Part shown: one piece after another, positions 1 through 12,265 of the stretch
How positions within the stretch are numbered: position 1 is the first letter of the stretch
How the letters are laid out: the number at the start of each line of letters is the position of its first letter
Assembly: GCA_030407005.1 (NCBI GenBank)
Contig: JAUDYN010000007.1
Coordinates: 868,001 to 932,000 of the forward strand
Length of the DNA: 64,000 nucleotides
Direction of reading: 5' to 3'
DNA from: Desarmillaria ectypa
Lineage: Eukaryota > Basidiomycota > Agaricomycetes > Agaricales > Physalacriaceae
Position numbers and translations under genes: made by a program
Notes under the pieces: generated by a model
Databases searched by the model: none
Told to the model about the DNA's origin: nothing
Seen by the model: only the letters and a program-made list of their open reading frames with translations

Positions 1-3000
1 ATGAGGTTAGAGTTGCAGCACTGTTCTCTTTGGAGGTGTTGACATAGTCATCAGGGTTGGGTCCTGTCACAGTCATGGGTTCTATTGACACTAACATTTT
101 GACCAACTCCTTCTCTCAGGCTGAATCAGGCAGTGTGTGGCTTTTCCTCCAGTCAGTGTGCTCTACACTATTTAGGTATAGTGGCCCATCCTTAGGTCCT
201 CAGATATCTTGAGGGTTTTGTGACTCTTGTGAGTCAGCTGACCTACCTCTTGCTTCCTTCAGTCTTCAGACTTGGTAGGCCTCTCCTTCTCCTGATGGCC
301 CTAGTGAAGCATGACTTAGCTCTCTAAATGGGGGCACAGAGGTGTTCAGCTTCAGAGGTCCAAAGACATCCTGTCTACTGGCCCCAGTCCATAGTTTTAC
401 CTGCATATCTGGTGCACTCTGCATAGTAAGTCCATTGGACTTTGTTGTAGTGTCAGCACCACCTGACACTACAGCCACTTTGTGGGGGGCTTGAGAGTTA
501 TTATATATAGTGGTATCAGCATCTTTTAGAAGAATGATGTATCTGTTTTTGTTCAATTCTTCAGTGGTTCTCAGCTTTGGGATTTGTAACAAAGTTGTAT
601 TTTTTTGCATATTTAAATGTCTGTGTGCATGTATATTAGTCTAACCCATGGAGACTGAGGACTCACCATTCAAGGCTCTGGTTGAGCAAGGAGAATCAAA
701 CCCTTGTTGACCTATTCTTTTGCCTCTTCAATCTTGGCTATGGGTGGTTCCACTATATTAGTGGGCCCCACTGACCAAATATCCTTATACTCCTTTCTCT
801 TGAGACAGTCCTTTGCCATGTGTCCTTTTTCATTACATCTGAAGCAATAACCTTCTGCCTTTCATCGATTGACTTCCATCAGCTGTCCCACCCCTCCATA
901 TGATGTCTATCGGCCTGTTGAATTATTCTGGTTGGGAACACTTTGGGCTTTTAGCTTGGGAGCCAAGAAACTTGTCATCACAGCAGTGGCTTTGCCACTG
1001 GGTTGATGTTGTGGAGGGTGGGAGTTCTTCTTCTGTCCCTCCCAAGAGATTCTGGCAGTCTAGTCAAAGACCTATTTGCACTGTCACTCTTCATACATAT
1101 GCATGATCCATTTCTTCCATTCTGGATAGGTATGGGGAATGTTAACACCCATGTTGGAAATAAACATTATATATGATGAGGGAACCCCCAGTCATATGGC
1201 CTTGACCATGATATCACAGTCATGTTCATCAGTTCTTCAGCCTGCTAGCTTGGCTTCTTCTTCAAGCTTCTGGAAATAGTGGGAAGTAGGCTGCATTCCC
1301 ATGTGAAGATCGAACATTCACTTTTTATAGACTTCCTCAATGGTGGGGTCCCTGAACTGTCAGATTACCATGTTGATAAAGTCCTCTCAGGAGAGATATC
1401 AGAAGTGGGCAGCAATGCTGTCCCAGGCATTGCTGACCCAGAATTCAGGTCTCTTGTAGACCCACCAGTCCTTGGCAGCTCCCTCAAAATGAGAAGTCAT
1501 GAATAGTACCAGATGTGACAGCATCTGGAAATAGTGTCAGAACACTTCAAAATAGACAATACAATCACCTATGAAGCATTTGATGTTGTTATGATTCCCT
1601 TTGAATAGCTTCAGGGATTGGATGAGAATTAGTTTGATACTCATATACAGGGCATCCTTGGGGGTGTTTTTGATGGGATTTGGTAGAGGGTCAGGTGGAC
1701 CCTTTTCTGGGGGCAGCCTTGGGATTGAGAATTGATCCAGTCATAGAGTGGACAGGCCTCATAGAGGTTCAGTTGGTCTTTCCCACTCAGGTTCCTTTCT
1801 CTTTTTGCTGAATTTGAAGATTTCTACATAGAGATCCCTGGCCACTTCAGCTTCAGTGAGTTCTTGATGCATTTGTTGGATACACTATTCCTTCTTGGCT
1901 AGCTCACTTCTAGCCACTTGTAGAATTTCTGCTGTCATTGGTTGTGATGGTCCTGCAGGGGCAGAGAAACTCACTTTGGGTTTCTTGCCTGCTCCTGCAA
2001 ATAGAATACTATCATCCTGATGAGAATGATAGCCAATTTGTTGGACCTGCCTGTATGATGGTGAGTCAGGGAGGGGTTGTGGCTGCATGATTGGGGTGTC
2101 AGGCAGATAGTGGGGACAAAACATGTATTGGGGCTGGAAGGTTTCCAGCCTGCTGTAATAGTCTGACAGATATATAAAGCTACTAAAATTGGGCTCTAGG
2201 CCCCACCTACTCTTATCAATTTGCCTCTTGTCTTTCCAAGTCCCAGAGAGTATGTCCTAACATGCACCACTCCTCAATTATCCTTGGTCATAGGCCTGGG
2301 GCCAAGTCTCCTGCTGTGGGCAGGTAAAGCTCACAAAACTGATTGGCCCACATCCAGGCATGGATGTTGGGACCTGGATTGGGACCTCATACTGGATCGC
2401 TCCTGTTAAGGGCTAATCACTCATTCATTTCTGGATGAATTCAGGGTCAGGTGATTCTGGCCTCCACATCAGCATGCCATAACTCCCAGGCAGTGGTCCT
2501 GAATAAGCTCCTGTCCACATTAGAGAGTTCAGGCCACTCATAATCAGCCCTGTCGATATTGAAGAGGCTGTTAGAGGTGAGGGGAGAAGCTGAGGTTTCA
2601 CCATTGGAGGAGTTATCATTGATAATTTCGATGATGAGGAGTGAAGAGGAGGAGTCTGTTCCTCCACTTGGCCAAGAGCCCCACTCTTGGGTGGTGATGG
2701 CCCAGGGGCCATAAGAATAGTTCCAGAGATGGGTGTTTTCCATTCTGGGACTGTTGTTGTGTCCCATCCTTGCATAGACAGGATGGGCAGGTGAGGTGTA
2801 GAGAGGAGAGGGGGACTCTTGATGTTAGATCATAACCTATAGGTTCCACAGGTGTTCTGGGGTGGGGGAGGTGGGTCATTCCACCTGGTGGTTTATGTTG
2901 TTGGGAGTCCTGTCCTGTATTGGGAACTCCTCAGAGGAATTTGCAAAGTGGGCCCAAGGGCAGAGGATGCCTTCATTTTGGACTTTGACATCCAGATTTG

Positions 3001-3050
3001 TGGTTGCCACTCTTGCAGCTTCTAGTCTCCAGAGGACATGGAGAGGATGT
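1..3050 (-). pseudogene. gag (start of gag-pol) of chromovirus A, degenerate
   Basis: This is a broken Gag reading frame on the minus strand. Recognisable parts are a proline/serine-rich N-terminal region (about 2430-2880), a coiled-coil-like and capsid-like middle (about 1300-2120) and a CCHC zinc knuckle at about 806-845 (C-F-R-C-x4-H-x4-C: YCFRCNEKGHMAKDC). Downstream, 266-610 matches the linker before the protease seen at 58512-58928 in element D. Numerous in-frame stops and frameshifts exclude a functional product. Confidence 0.8.
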
Positions 3051-3085
3051 TGGGGAGGGTGAGGGGGAAGTTGGAGTGGTGGGTT

Positions 3086-3241
3086 TCATTGTTGGTATAG
3101 ACATGCTCTAAGTTCTTCTTCATAAGCTAGTATGAATAATGTGGTGAATATCACCAGTAGGATTGCACCACTGATAGTAGTACTGAGTGTGATGGTTTGC
3201 TGGTTTTGTCATTCTTTGGGCATGTGTTGGTGCTTTGTCAT
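3086..3241 (-). pseudogene. pre-gag single-membrane-segment ORF, element A copy
   Basis: On the minus strand just inside the 5' LTR a short reading frame encodes a charged start, a hydrophobic stretch of about 20 residues (core AILLVIFTTLFILAYEEE) and a short tail. One in-frame TGA interrupts it near codon 11. The same peptide occurs at the same place in elements B (4495-4647) and D (61533-61670). It ends before the presumed Gag start. Function unknown; a membrane anchor or small accessory peptide is an inference. Confidence 0.6.
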
Positions 3242-3281
3242 GTCTAGCAGTGATGAAGCAGTTGGTGAATCTTCCACTTAA

Positions 3282-3664
3282 TGTTAGGACCCAGTTCATA
3301 CATGATCTTGAGACTGAATACTAACTCCTGGGCTGTCTCATGTTTGGACAATCACCCTATGTGAGAGTGTAGTAGAGGTCTTTAGAAGAGTGTAGAATGG
3401 TATATATATTAAGTTTAGTTGGAAGATGCAGAATATCCATGAAAAGTATCTTACTTATATACTGAGAACTAGGGGACTAATAATAGGGCTGTTTATATGT
3501 ATGTTGTTCATGAACCATGTGTTTATCATATTACCATGGTCAGATGGTTGAAATGAGATGATAGCATGAGTAGATTGATGGGGCTTATTAATGAGCAAGC
3601 AATATTTAGTGAGAAATAGAGATAAGATGTTAGATTAGATAAGGAAAATGGAAAAATTGTAACA
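3282..3664 (-). repeat. 5' LTR of chromovirus A
   Basis: The segment begins TGTTAGGACCC and ends AAAAATTGTAACA, so it has the TG...CA ends of an LTR. It is 383 bp long, close to the 394-431 bp of the related LTRs in this window. Read on the minus strand it starts TGTTACAATTTTTCC, like the 3' LTR at 11872. Gag lies immediately inside, on the minus strand. Confidence 0.85.
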
Positions 3665-3815
3665 AAAACTCACTATTATATGCCCACTTATCTGGAAAAA
3701 ATGGCTAGAATATTAAGAGTCTCACTTATAGCATCATTAGATGAATTTGGCCACTTCAACAGATATATTCAGAGTATTGGACTAGACTTTACCATAGAAA
3801 CTGACTTACTGATAT
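3665..3815. other. AT-rich spacer between two head-to-head elements
   Basis: About 150 bp between the LTR of element A and the left LTR segment of element B. I see no gene and no clear target-site duplication. Confidence 0.5.
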
Positions 3816-4051
3816 TGTTATGATTTTTCCATTATCTTATCATGATTTACATTGCAGTACTTATGCAATAGCATTATATCCACCAAAACCTCGGTATTCA
3901 GTCATACTCAATCTCTCCCATTCCACATATTCCTAATTCTCTTAATCCAGTTGGTCTATGGTCATTTGACTTCTAATGTTTCACACATGAACATTTGTGT
4001 TTCATCTATTAATAATCTCCATACTTTCATATATAAAGTAGTGAGACTTTG
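3816..4051 (+). repeat. 5'-truncated partner of a hybrid LTR (first 236 bp of an LTR)
   Basis: Begins TGTTATGATTTTTCC and aligns with the first about 236 bp of the 3' LTR at 11872, through the shared stretch with TTGGTCTATGGTCAT and the TATA-like tatataaagta. At 4052 the alignment stops and a second LTR begins, so this is an LTR fragment placed directly before a complete LTR. Confidence 0.75.
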
Positions 4052-4447
4052 TGTTATGATTTTTTTGTTATCTTATCTTATCTTGTCATATCCATGACAC
4101 TGCACATCTTATCTCAGTCAGTATCAACACATTCACTGACAACCACCCTATTTCTTAATGATTCATACCCTAGTTTACTCTTATTTGCCCATGATCCATC
4201 TGACTTACATATCATTCTCTCATGGACAATACCATTTCATCTATTAATAACACTATACTTTCAGTATATAAGTAAAGTAGTTTTCACCATTGTACTCTAC
4301 CTTTTGACTAAATTGCATTCATATACCTTCTATTACACAAAAACCAAAGACTTAGCCAACCTCTCTATTAATGGGTGATTGTCTGAACATGAGACAGCCC
4401 AGAGAGAAGCTTATGTTCCAAGTCACATGTTAGACAGGGCCATAACA
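4052..4447 (+). repeat. 5' LTR of chromovirus B
   Basis: 396 bp beginning TGTTATGATTTTTTTG and ending GGGCCATAACA. It matches the 394 bp 3' LTR at 11872-12265 over its whole length, most clearly in the last 150 bp (gtgattgtctgaa, gacagccca). It contains a TATA-like sequence (agtatataag) near 4262. Confidence 0.85.
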
Positions 4448-4494
4448 TTAGTCAAAAGGTTATCCCTCCTGCATCTTCTATGCTAGCTATAAAG

Positions 4495-4647
4495 ATGCAT
4501 CAACCTATGCCCAAGAACAATGAGAACCAACAAACAATCACTCTTGGTGTTGCAATCAGTGGTGCTGCAATCCTCATACTTTTTACAGCTCTTCTAGTAC
4601 TAGCATATGAAGAAGAAGCACAAATCCTTCTTTACCAAGAAAGATGA
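4495..4647 (+). CDS. pre-gag single-membrane-segment peptide, element B copy
   Basis: An open frame of 50 codons between the 5' LTR and Gag. After a polar start (MHQPMPKNNENQQ) comes a hydrophobic run of about 22 residues, including GVAISGAAILILFTALLVLA, then YEEE and a short tail ending at TGA. An in-frame ATG also exists at 4480 (MLAIK), and the other two copies share the MLA/MLD start. This is the only one of the three copies without an internal stop. The presumed Gag start (MSFPGGYP) follows at 4693. Separate accessory peptide or former N-terminus of Gag: not decidable here. Confidence 0.6.
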   Translation: MHQPMPKNNENQQTITLGVAISGAAILILFTALLVLAYEEEAQILLYQER

Positions 4648-4692
4648 CCCTGCTGCCTGCAACTTCCACTCTGCCCTCCTTGCCATCCTAAA

Positions 4693-7310
4693 CATGTCAT
4701 TCCCAGGAGGTTATCCTCCATCAGACTGGGAACAAGAGAGGCAGCTTCATTATCCTGCCCCCAGGTCAGCTTCAGGGCCCCCTTGACAGCTTCGTCCTCC
4801 TCTGAGGACACTAATCAGAATCCCACAGGAACAATTCCTACAACCTACCAGCTGGAACAACCTGCCACCACTGAGGCTGAGAAATATGCATGGAACATTT
4901 GGGCTCAGAATGACAACCCCCCACCCCCATACTTCCTACCCCCTTGTCCCTGCTCCCCAACTCCCACTTGGCCCTACCTCAGGGCCTTACACATCAATGA
5001 TCCCAACATGGATCGAAACCACCCTTATGGATCCTGGGCTCAAGAAAGAGACCCTTGGCCAAGAGGGAACCTGGACTCCTCATCCTCACTCCCCATTGTC
5101 AAGCTCTCCTCAGACTCCAAGTCCAATAGGAGCTCAAACTCCAAGGGTGAATTCATCCTGCCCAGACCACTCCTTCCCCTTGCTCCTGACAGTCTCTTCA
5201 ATCTTGATGGGACAAGCTGAAACTGGCCTGCTCTTGCAGCCATCAACTGAGAAATCCTTGGTCCCATCACCTCTGTCACCTGGGATCTCAGGTGAGCTGA
5301 CATCGAGGCCAGAATGGTCTGGCCCAAGTGCTATCCCAACATGGATAAGTGGCTCACCCTTAACTGGGGCAAACCAATATGGGGTCTGAACCCCAATGCC
5401 ATAATTTAGGCCCAGATATACACTAACAGGAACTGGGAACTTTATCACCCTGCTGTTGATGATATAGTACCAGGGCTACACCCAAGAATGGCAGAGGAAC
5501 AATGGGAGTTGGATAACTCTCTTTGACAGCTATGGCAATTGGAGCTCACCAGAAGAGAGGAGAATGAACCCAATGTCAACATTTGAAGGAGCTAGATATG
5601 GGTATGAACAATACAATGGGCTGGGCTACTCCCAGCCCCAATACATAAATTATCCCAACTACCTCCCTGACACCCCAGTCATAAACCTATGATCCCTGCC
5701 TGACTCCCCACCCTATCATCAGGCATGATAACCTGGCTATCACCCCTACCAGGGTGGCAGTCTTCTCTTTGCAGGCATGGGAGAAGACATGGAAGCCAAC
5801 AATGTCCCCACAGAAACCACCTCTGCAGGACCATCAAATACTACAGCCACAATGGTGAAATTCTGGCAAGCGATGAAAACTGCACTAGCCAAGAAAGAAA
5901 AGTGTATTGTAGAAATGCACAAAAAACTTGCAAGAGAGGAATCCACCAAGAAGAGGATGACGGACTACCTCCATGACAACAACAAAGAGAAGGAACCAGA
6001 CAGGGGCAGACCCACCAAGCTACCAAGAGGCTACCTGGGCCCAAGGCCAGATCATTTCTTGATCCCAAGACCATTCCCTGGAAGAGGCCCACCCAACCTA
6101 ATCCCCAATCCCATCAGGAACACTCTCAATGATGCCCCATATCTGGGCATAAAACCTGTCCTCATCAAGGCTCCCCTCCCATTCAAAGGGGACTATGATG
6201 ATATTGAACACTTCATGGGCAATTGTATCACCTACTTCAAAGTGTTCTGGCATTATTTTCAGGTACTGTTGCACTTGGTTTTATTCCTGACCTCTCACTT
6301 TGAAGGGGCTGCTAAGAACTGGTGGGTCTACAAGAGATCCAAATTCTGGGTTGGTGATTCCTATGATAGAATGGCTGCCCACTTCTGATATCCTACTTGG
6401 GAGGACTTCATTGACTTGGTCTCTCATCAATTCCAAGACCCTGCTATTGAGGAAGTCCACAAAAAGTGAATGTTCGACCTCTGAATGGGAATGCAGCCCA
6501 CCTCCCATTACTTCCAGAAGTTGAAAGAAGAGGCCAAATTGGTGGGCCAATAAACCAATGAGCACAAATATAGTGCCATAGTGAAGGCTGTTCATTTAGG
6601 AGTACCATCCTCCTATACAACCTTCATATCGAATATGGGTGTCAACATTCCGCATTTGTATCCAGAATGGAAGGAGCAGATTTTAAGGATATATGAGGAG
6701 CATCAGCACAAGTGAGTATTTGACCAGACTACCGGCATACCTTGGGATGGGCAGAAGAAGAACTCCTGCCCTAACATCCAACAACAACACTCCAGTGGCA
6801 AAGCCACCACTGGGGCAATAAGTTACTCGGCTCTAAAGCCAACTGCTAACACAGGGGTGAGTCGAGATGCCAGGACTGGTCAGTGGATGACATACAGAGG
6901 GGTGGGTAAGCCAATGGAGATTGATTGATGATGAGCAGAGGGGAGATGCTTCCACTGTGATGAAAAGGGTCACATGAGCAAGAATTGTCCTAAGAGAAAG
7001 GACTTCAAGGATATTTGGTCAGTAGGGCCCACTAACAAAGTGGTGCCACCTATAACCAAAATTGAGGAGGCAAAAGATTAGGTTGATAAGGGTTCAATTC
7101 CCCTTGCTCAACCATGTCTCCTGAAGGTGAGTCCTCAGTCTCTGTGGGTCAGACTAATATACATGCATTTAGACAATTACCTATGACAAACAATATATAT
7201 CACATGACTTCACAGACTCCAAGACCAAAGACTGACAAAGAATCAAAAAAGAATAGGTATGTCACACTTCTAGAAGAAGCTGATACTATAATCTATAGTG
7301 ACTCCTGAGC
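4693..7310 (+). pseudogene. gag of chromovirus B, degenerate
   Basis: The Gag reading frame starts at the conserved MSFPGGYP and is interrupted by several stops and frame changes. The best preserved section, 5777-6388, includes a coiled-coil-like helix (KKEKCIVEMHKKLAREE) followed by the retrotransposon-Gag capsid-type region (YFKVFWHYFQVLLHLVLF). A CCHC zinc knuckle lies at about 6947-6988 (CFHCDEKGHMSKNC). 7114-7308 is the Gag-protease linker. Element D has the same order, which supports the assignment. Confidence 0.8.
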
Positions 7311-7599
7311 CCCCAATGAGGTGCAGGATTTGCTGGGTGGTGCCAGCACTGTCACAAAGTCCACCGAGTTAGCACAGTAAAACTCACTGGATATGTGGGT
7401 AAAACCATGGGCTAGGGCTAATAGGTGGAACATCCTTGGACCTTCCAGAAGTCTGAACACCCCTGAGCTCCCCTCGAGTGGGGAGACAAGTCCAACAACC
7501 TCGCTAGGGTCAGTGGGGGACCAGGACAGTGCCTCTCACCAAGGCTAGGATCAGAGTCATGCACTATCTGGTCCAGTTGGGAGAAACCTAGTGGTGGAG

Positions 7600-10500
7600 C
7601 TGACTGCAATGCTGACTAGATTCACACCTGGCACTATGGCCAACTCCATCAGAACAGGTAGTAGCAAAATCTTGGAAGCAGCAAGCCAAATCCATTTCCT
7701 CCCAAGATAGTTTGAGTTCTGAAAGCAACTCAGGCCAAAGAATAGGGGGAAGCCACTAGCACCCAGGCAGTAAAAAGAGGGCATGGTAACAGAACCACTA
7801 CCATCGTCGAAGTACCCGACAAAGAAGATGACACTGCCTTTAGACTATGGCAAGCAAAACAGTCCAAAGCCAGTATTCCAACATTTGAAATCCTGCCTAA
7901 CAAGGGGGTACATGATCACATGTGATTCCAACCCTTTGGAGTCAACTGGACTCTGCAGGCAATCCGTACCACCAAGAACTTGGCAGCTGCCAAAGCTGTT
8001 CTTTTCATTTGGGTCCATTCCAAACAACTTGGAGAGATAACTGACAAGCTCATTCAGAGCCTGAATAATGAAGAGAGCTCTGCGTGTGAGCAGCTCTATG
8101 AACTTCATGAACCAATCTGGTATATCCAAGGTACCAAGAGTTTCAGATGGGACTTCTTGGTGGATATTCAGCTCTCTCCCTGTACAGAAAAAAAGACATT
8201 GACAACCTGAGCATTGTTGGATAGTGGCTGCACAGGCAGTTCTATCAACTGAACATACGTCCAACAACACCAGTTGGACACCAGAAAAGCTGCTACCCCA
8301 ATCCCTGTTTACAATGCAGACAGAACCCATAACAAGGCAGGCAATGTAACTGAATTCATGGAACTCTGAAGACCACCGGAGACCATATTGAATGAATCGA
8401 CCTTGCAGTCATGGACTTAGGTTCTAAGATGGTATACTTGGGCCATGACTGGCTTAAATGCCATAATCTCTTAGTCAACTGGAAGTTGGGAGCCATGACA
8501 TTCAGATGATGTCATTGTATAAAAAACCATTTCACCCTTCCTAATTCTGATGAAGAAGACAGATGGGACGAGGAACTAGAAGAAGACAAAACTATTCTTG
8601 TGGTCAATATACAAGAAGAAATTGTTCTTCGAGCAGTACATCATGCAAATGAATTGATGGCAGCCACAAATGCAGAAAAACTGAAGAAGACTTTCAAGGA
8701 GCTCGTGCATCCTCAGTATCAAAGCTTTAGAGATTTATTCTCAAAAGAAAGCTTTGATGAATTACCTGACTGAAAACCTTGGAACCATGCCATTGAGCTA
8801 ACTCCCAATGCCAAATCCATGCTAGACTGCAAAGTCTATCCACTCAACCAAAATGAACAGGAACAACTTGACAAGTTCCTCAACAAAAACCTCGACTCCA
8901 GAAGAATCTGACCTTCCAAATCCCCATTTGCTTCACCTTTCTTCTTCATTAAGAAAAAAGATGGCTTTTTATGTCCTGTTCAGGATTACAGAAAGTTGAA
9001 TGAAATAATGATTAAAAATTGTTACCCACTTTCTCTCATCTCTGAACTTATCGATAAGTTATGAGGAGCAAAATACTTCTCCAAATTAGATGTCCAATGG
9101 GGATACAACAATGTACAAATCTGAGATGGAGATGAAGAAAAGGCTGTGTTCAGAACCAACCAAGGTCTCTTTGAGCCTATGGTCATATTCTTTGGTCTTA
9201 CCAATTTACCAGCTATATTCCAGTGGATGATAAATGACATCTTCAAAGATTTAATTGCTGGAGGAAAAGTTATCATTTACCTCAACAATATTCTTATCTT
9301 TACCAAATCCTTGTCTGAACATCAAATCATTGTTAGACAGGTTCTACAGTGTCTACGAGAAAACAAACTGTTCCTCAAGGTAGAAAAATGTGAATTTGAG
9401 GTACTCGAGACTGAGTATCTTGGAGTTATCATCAGCAAAGATGCAATCTGCATGGATCCAGTCAAGATCACCAGAATAGCAGAGTGGCCAATTCCAATGA
9501 AAAAGAAGAAACTCCAATCCTTTTTAGGATTCACAAACTTTTATCACAAGTTTATCCATGATTATTCCAAAATTGTACAACCCCTCACTCAACTAACCAG
9601 GAAGGTCAACTGGATCTGGGGACCAGAACAAGAACAATTGTTCTCCCAACTCAAAAAGTTGATGACCATGAATGTAGTCTTAACAATTCCCTCAGACAAT
9701 AGGAAGTTTTGAGTAGAGGCTGATGCCAGCGATGGAGCTATCAGCACTGTTCTAAGCTAAGAACAGAATGGCAAATGGAGGCCCATCACTTTTATGTCAA
9801 AAGCATTAATGGTCACTGAATGCAATTATGAAATCTATGATAAAGAATTGCTGGCCATCATGTTAGCCTTAGAAGAATGATGTCATTACCTCATGGGCAT
9901 AAAGAAAACAATCAAAATCTGGACTGATCATCAAAATCTCCAGTATTTCCAGAAACCCCAGAAGCTGAACCACTGACAAGCTTGGTGGGTCACTGAATTA
10001 GCCAAATACCACTTTATCCTTCAACATAAAGCTGGGACTGCTAATAAAAAGGCAGATCTTCTCAGTCAATGAGATGATCATAATCAAGGAAAAGAGGACA
10101 ATCAAGATGTAGTCATCCTTTCCCCCAAACACTTCCAGGCATTAATATTGCCCACTACCAAAGAATGAGTCATGCATATAAGAGACACAACCTGACAAAA
10201 GAGTCAATGGGATGAAGGGATAGAGAAATCCCTTAATCATGAACAAGGAATCACACAAGAGGACAAAATCTTGTGGTACAATGGATAAGTCTACATTCTC
10301 CAAAATCCATCACTTCACAGTGAGATCATAGCACAATATCATGATCACATTACAGCTGGACATCCAGGAATCGCAAAAACTAAAGAACTCATCCTTTGTG
10401 AATACTGGTGGCCAAAGATGAAGAAAAATGTTGAAGCCTATGTCAAGGGATGTGAAACTTGCCAAAGAATGAAGAGCGACATGCAGGCAAAGGCTGCTCC

Positions 10501-11839
10501 TCTTCATCCAAATGCAATATCTGACACTCCATGGACTCATATTTTGGTTGACATGGTCACCGGACTCCCTGAATCCAAAGGATTCGATGCATTATTGGTT
10601 ATTGTAGATCAATTCTCAAAGAACATAATTCTCATTCCATGTAATGAGGAATTATCTGCAGAAGGATGGGCTCTAATGCTCTGCAACCATGTATATGTAA
10701 AGCATGGAATGTCACAAGTGGTCATCTCAGACTGAGGACCCCAATTCATATCTGCATTCATGAAGAAACTCTACTAAATGCTGAATATCATGCAAAATGC
10801 CTCTATAGCATATCATCCTCAGACTGATGGACAGACAGAGAGAGTCAATCAAGAGGTTGAAAAATACCTTTGGATCTTTGTCAACCACCAACAGATGGAC
10901 TGGGTAGCATAGCTACCACTTGCAGAATTTGCCCACAACAACCAAATTTATTCAGCTACTAGCAAAAGCCCCTTCATGGTCCTTTATGGATGAAATCCCA
11001 GACTCATTCCTGAGTCCATCCAAAAAACCAACTTCACCAATCCTGCAGCAGTCAATTTTACAGAAATGATGGCCAAGGTCCATAAAGAAGTTCATGACGC
11101 TTTGGAAAAAGCAGCAGTGCAAATGAAGATGCAATACGACAAGAGGAAACAATCACCTCAAGAATATCAAATCAGTGACAAGGTCTGGCTTGACACCACC
11201 AACCTTCATCTTCCACAACCAAAGAAGAAACTCAATGACAAATGAATGGGACCATTTGAAATCATCGAAAAATCAGGCATAGCAGCATACAAACTGAAAC
11301 TGCCATCCCATTGGAAGATCTATCCCTGATTCAATGAAAAATTGTTGACTCCATATGTCACACCCTCATTCCCAAACCAACAACAGCTACCACCTCCCTC
11401 TCCTGACCTCATCGATGGACAAGAGGAATACAGAATTGAAGAAGTCTTGGACTCTTGCACCAGATGAGTATGAGCAAAGAAGGGACAACCATCTAGGATA
11501 GTCACTGACTATCTGGTTAAATAGAAAGGATGGACCAGAGAATATAACTCATGGGTCTAAGAAACAGAAATGACAAACACAAAGGATGTGATTCTGAAGT
11601 ATGAAGCTAATGTTAACTGCACACTACACACCAAAATCATAACCAAGGACAAAATCATAACTCATCTCCTTGATCATGAATACTTGGACCATGAGGATGT
11701 CACTTATTTAGCCCAACAGAAGGATGGACTACAAAAATGGATAGTCAATTCAGATAAAGACATGTGGAAACATTTGATTGATCAATACTGGATCAATCAA
11801 GCAGAATCACAACTTGAAACCCTTGAAGAAGAACTATAG
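7600..11839 (+). pseudogene. pol (PR-RT-RNaseH-IN-chromodomain) of chromovirus B, degenerate
   Basis: Domains in order: aspartic protease with LDSGCTGSSIN at about 8217-8250, then a TGA; reverse transcriptase about 8760-9700 (KKKDGFL, FFGLTNLPAIFQ, YLNN at 9278-9289); RNase H about 9712-10070 (start EADASDGAIS); integrase about 10310-11150 with its HHCC zinc finger (HPGIAKT, CETCQRMK) and catalytic core ([17 protein letters not shown]); GPF region about 11247; chromodomain about 11500-11570 (DYLVK, stop, KGWTREYNSW). The polymerase motif YxDD is YLNN, so both metal-binding aspartates are lost. The last open stretch is 11570-11839. Confidence 0.88.
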
Positions 11840-11871
11840 CAGTCAGGATGATTGCTTTAACAAGGGGGTAA

Positions 11872-12265
11872 TGTTACAATTTTTCCATTTTCTTATCACA
11901 ATTTACATTGCAGTACTTATGCAACATCATTGTATCTGACAAAACACCAGAATTTAATCTAACCAAGCCTCTCCTATTCTCTATATTCCAAATCCTATCT
12001 ATCTAGTTGGTCTATGGTCATCTGACTTCTAACATTTCATGCATGGACACTTGTGTTTCACCTATTAATAAACACTGAACTTTTGTATATAAAGTAGAGA
12101 GACTTTGTACTTAGTCTCTATCTTCTGACTAAATTGCATTCATATACCATCTATTACACTCATCTAAAGATGAGCCATCCTCTTATTTATAGGTGATTGT
12201 CTGAATACAAGACAGCCCAAGAGTGATGTAAGTCCCAAGATCATATGCTAGATAGGGCCATAACA
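11872..12265 (+). repeat. 3' LTR of chromovirus B
   Basis: 394 bp, beginning TGTTACAATTTTTCC and ending GGGCCATAACA. It is directly preceded by a polypurine tract (acaagggggtaa), the usual plus-strand primer site at a 3' LTR. It matches 4052-4447 over its length and 3816-4051 over its first part. Confidence 0.88.

Larger units (their letters stand above)
1..3664 (-). mobile_element. Ty3/gypsy chromovirus A, partial (5' LTR plus gag)
   Basis: This is the 5' portion of a Ty3/gypsy element read on the minus strand, from a 5' LTR at 3282-3664 through gag; it runs off the left edge of the window. It is recognised by similarity of its translated pieces to the better preserved elements at 3816-12265 and 53645-62152: the same pre-gag hydrophobic peptide, the same Gag matrix-like region and the same CCHC zinc knuckle. 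The reading frame is broken by many stops. CpG is almost absent. It lies head to head with element B, separated by about 150 bp. Confidence 0.85.
3816..12265 (+). mobile_element. Ty3/gypsy chromovirus B, full length, inactivated
   Basis: A plus-strand LTR retrotransposon in the order LTR, pre-gag peptide, Gag with zinc knuckle, aspartic protease, reverse transcriptase, RNase H, integrase, chromodomain, polypurine tract, LTR. The order protease-RT-RNaseH-integrase is that of Ty3/gypsy, and the C-terminal chromodomain places it with the chromoviruses. Every domain carries stop codons, many of the CGA-to-TGA type, and CpG is nearly absent. The left end is a hybrid of two LTRs. No convincing target-site duplication is visible. 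Confidence 0.9.

Noticed and set aside
5040..5448. Open frames on the minus strand over the gag of element B
   Set aside because: They are antisense to a recognised Gag region and match nothing; chance frames in stop-poor antisense sequence.
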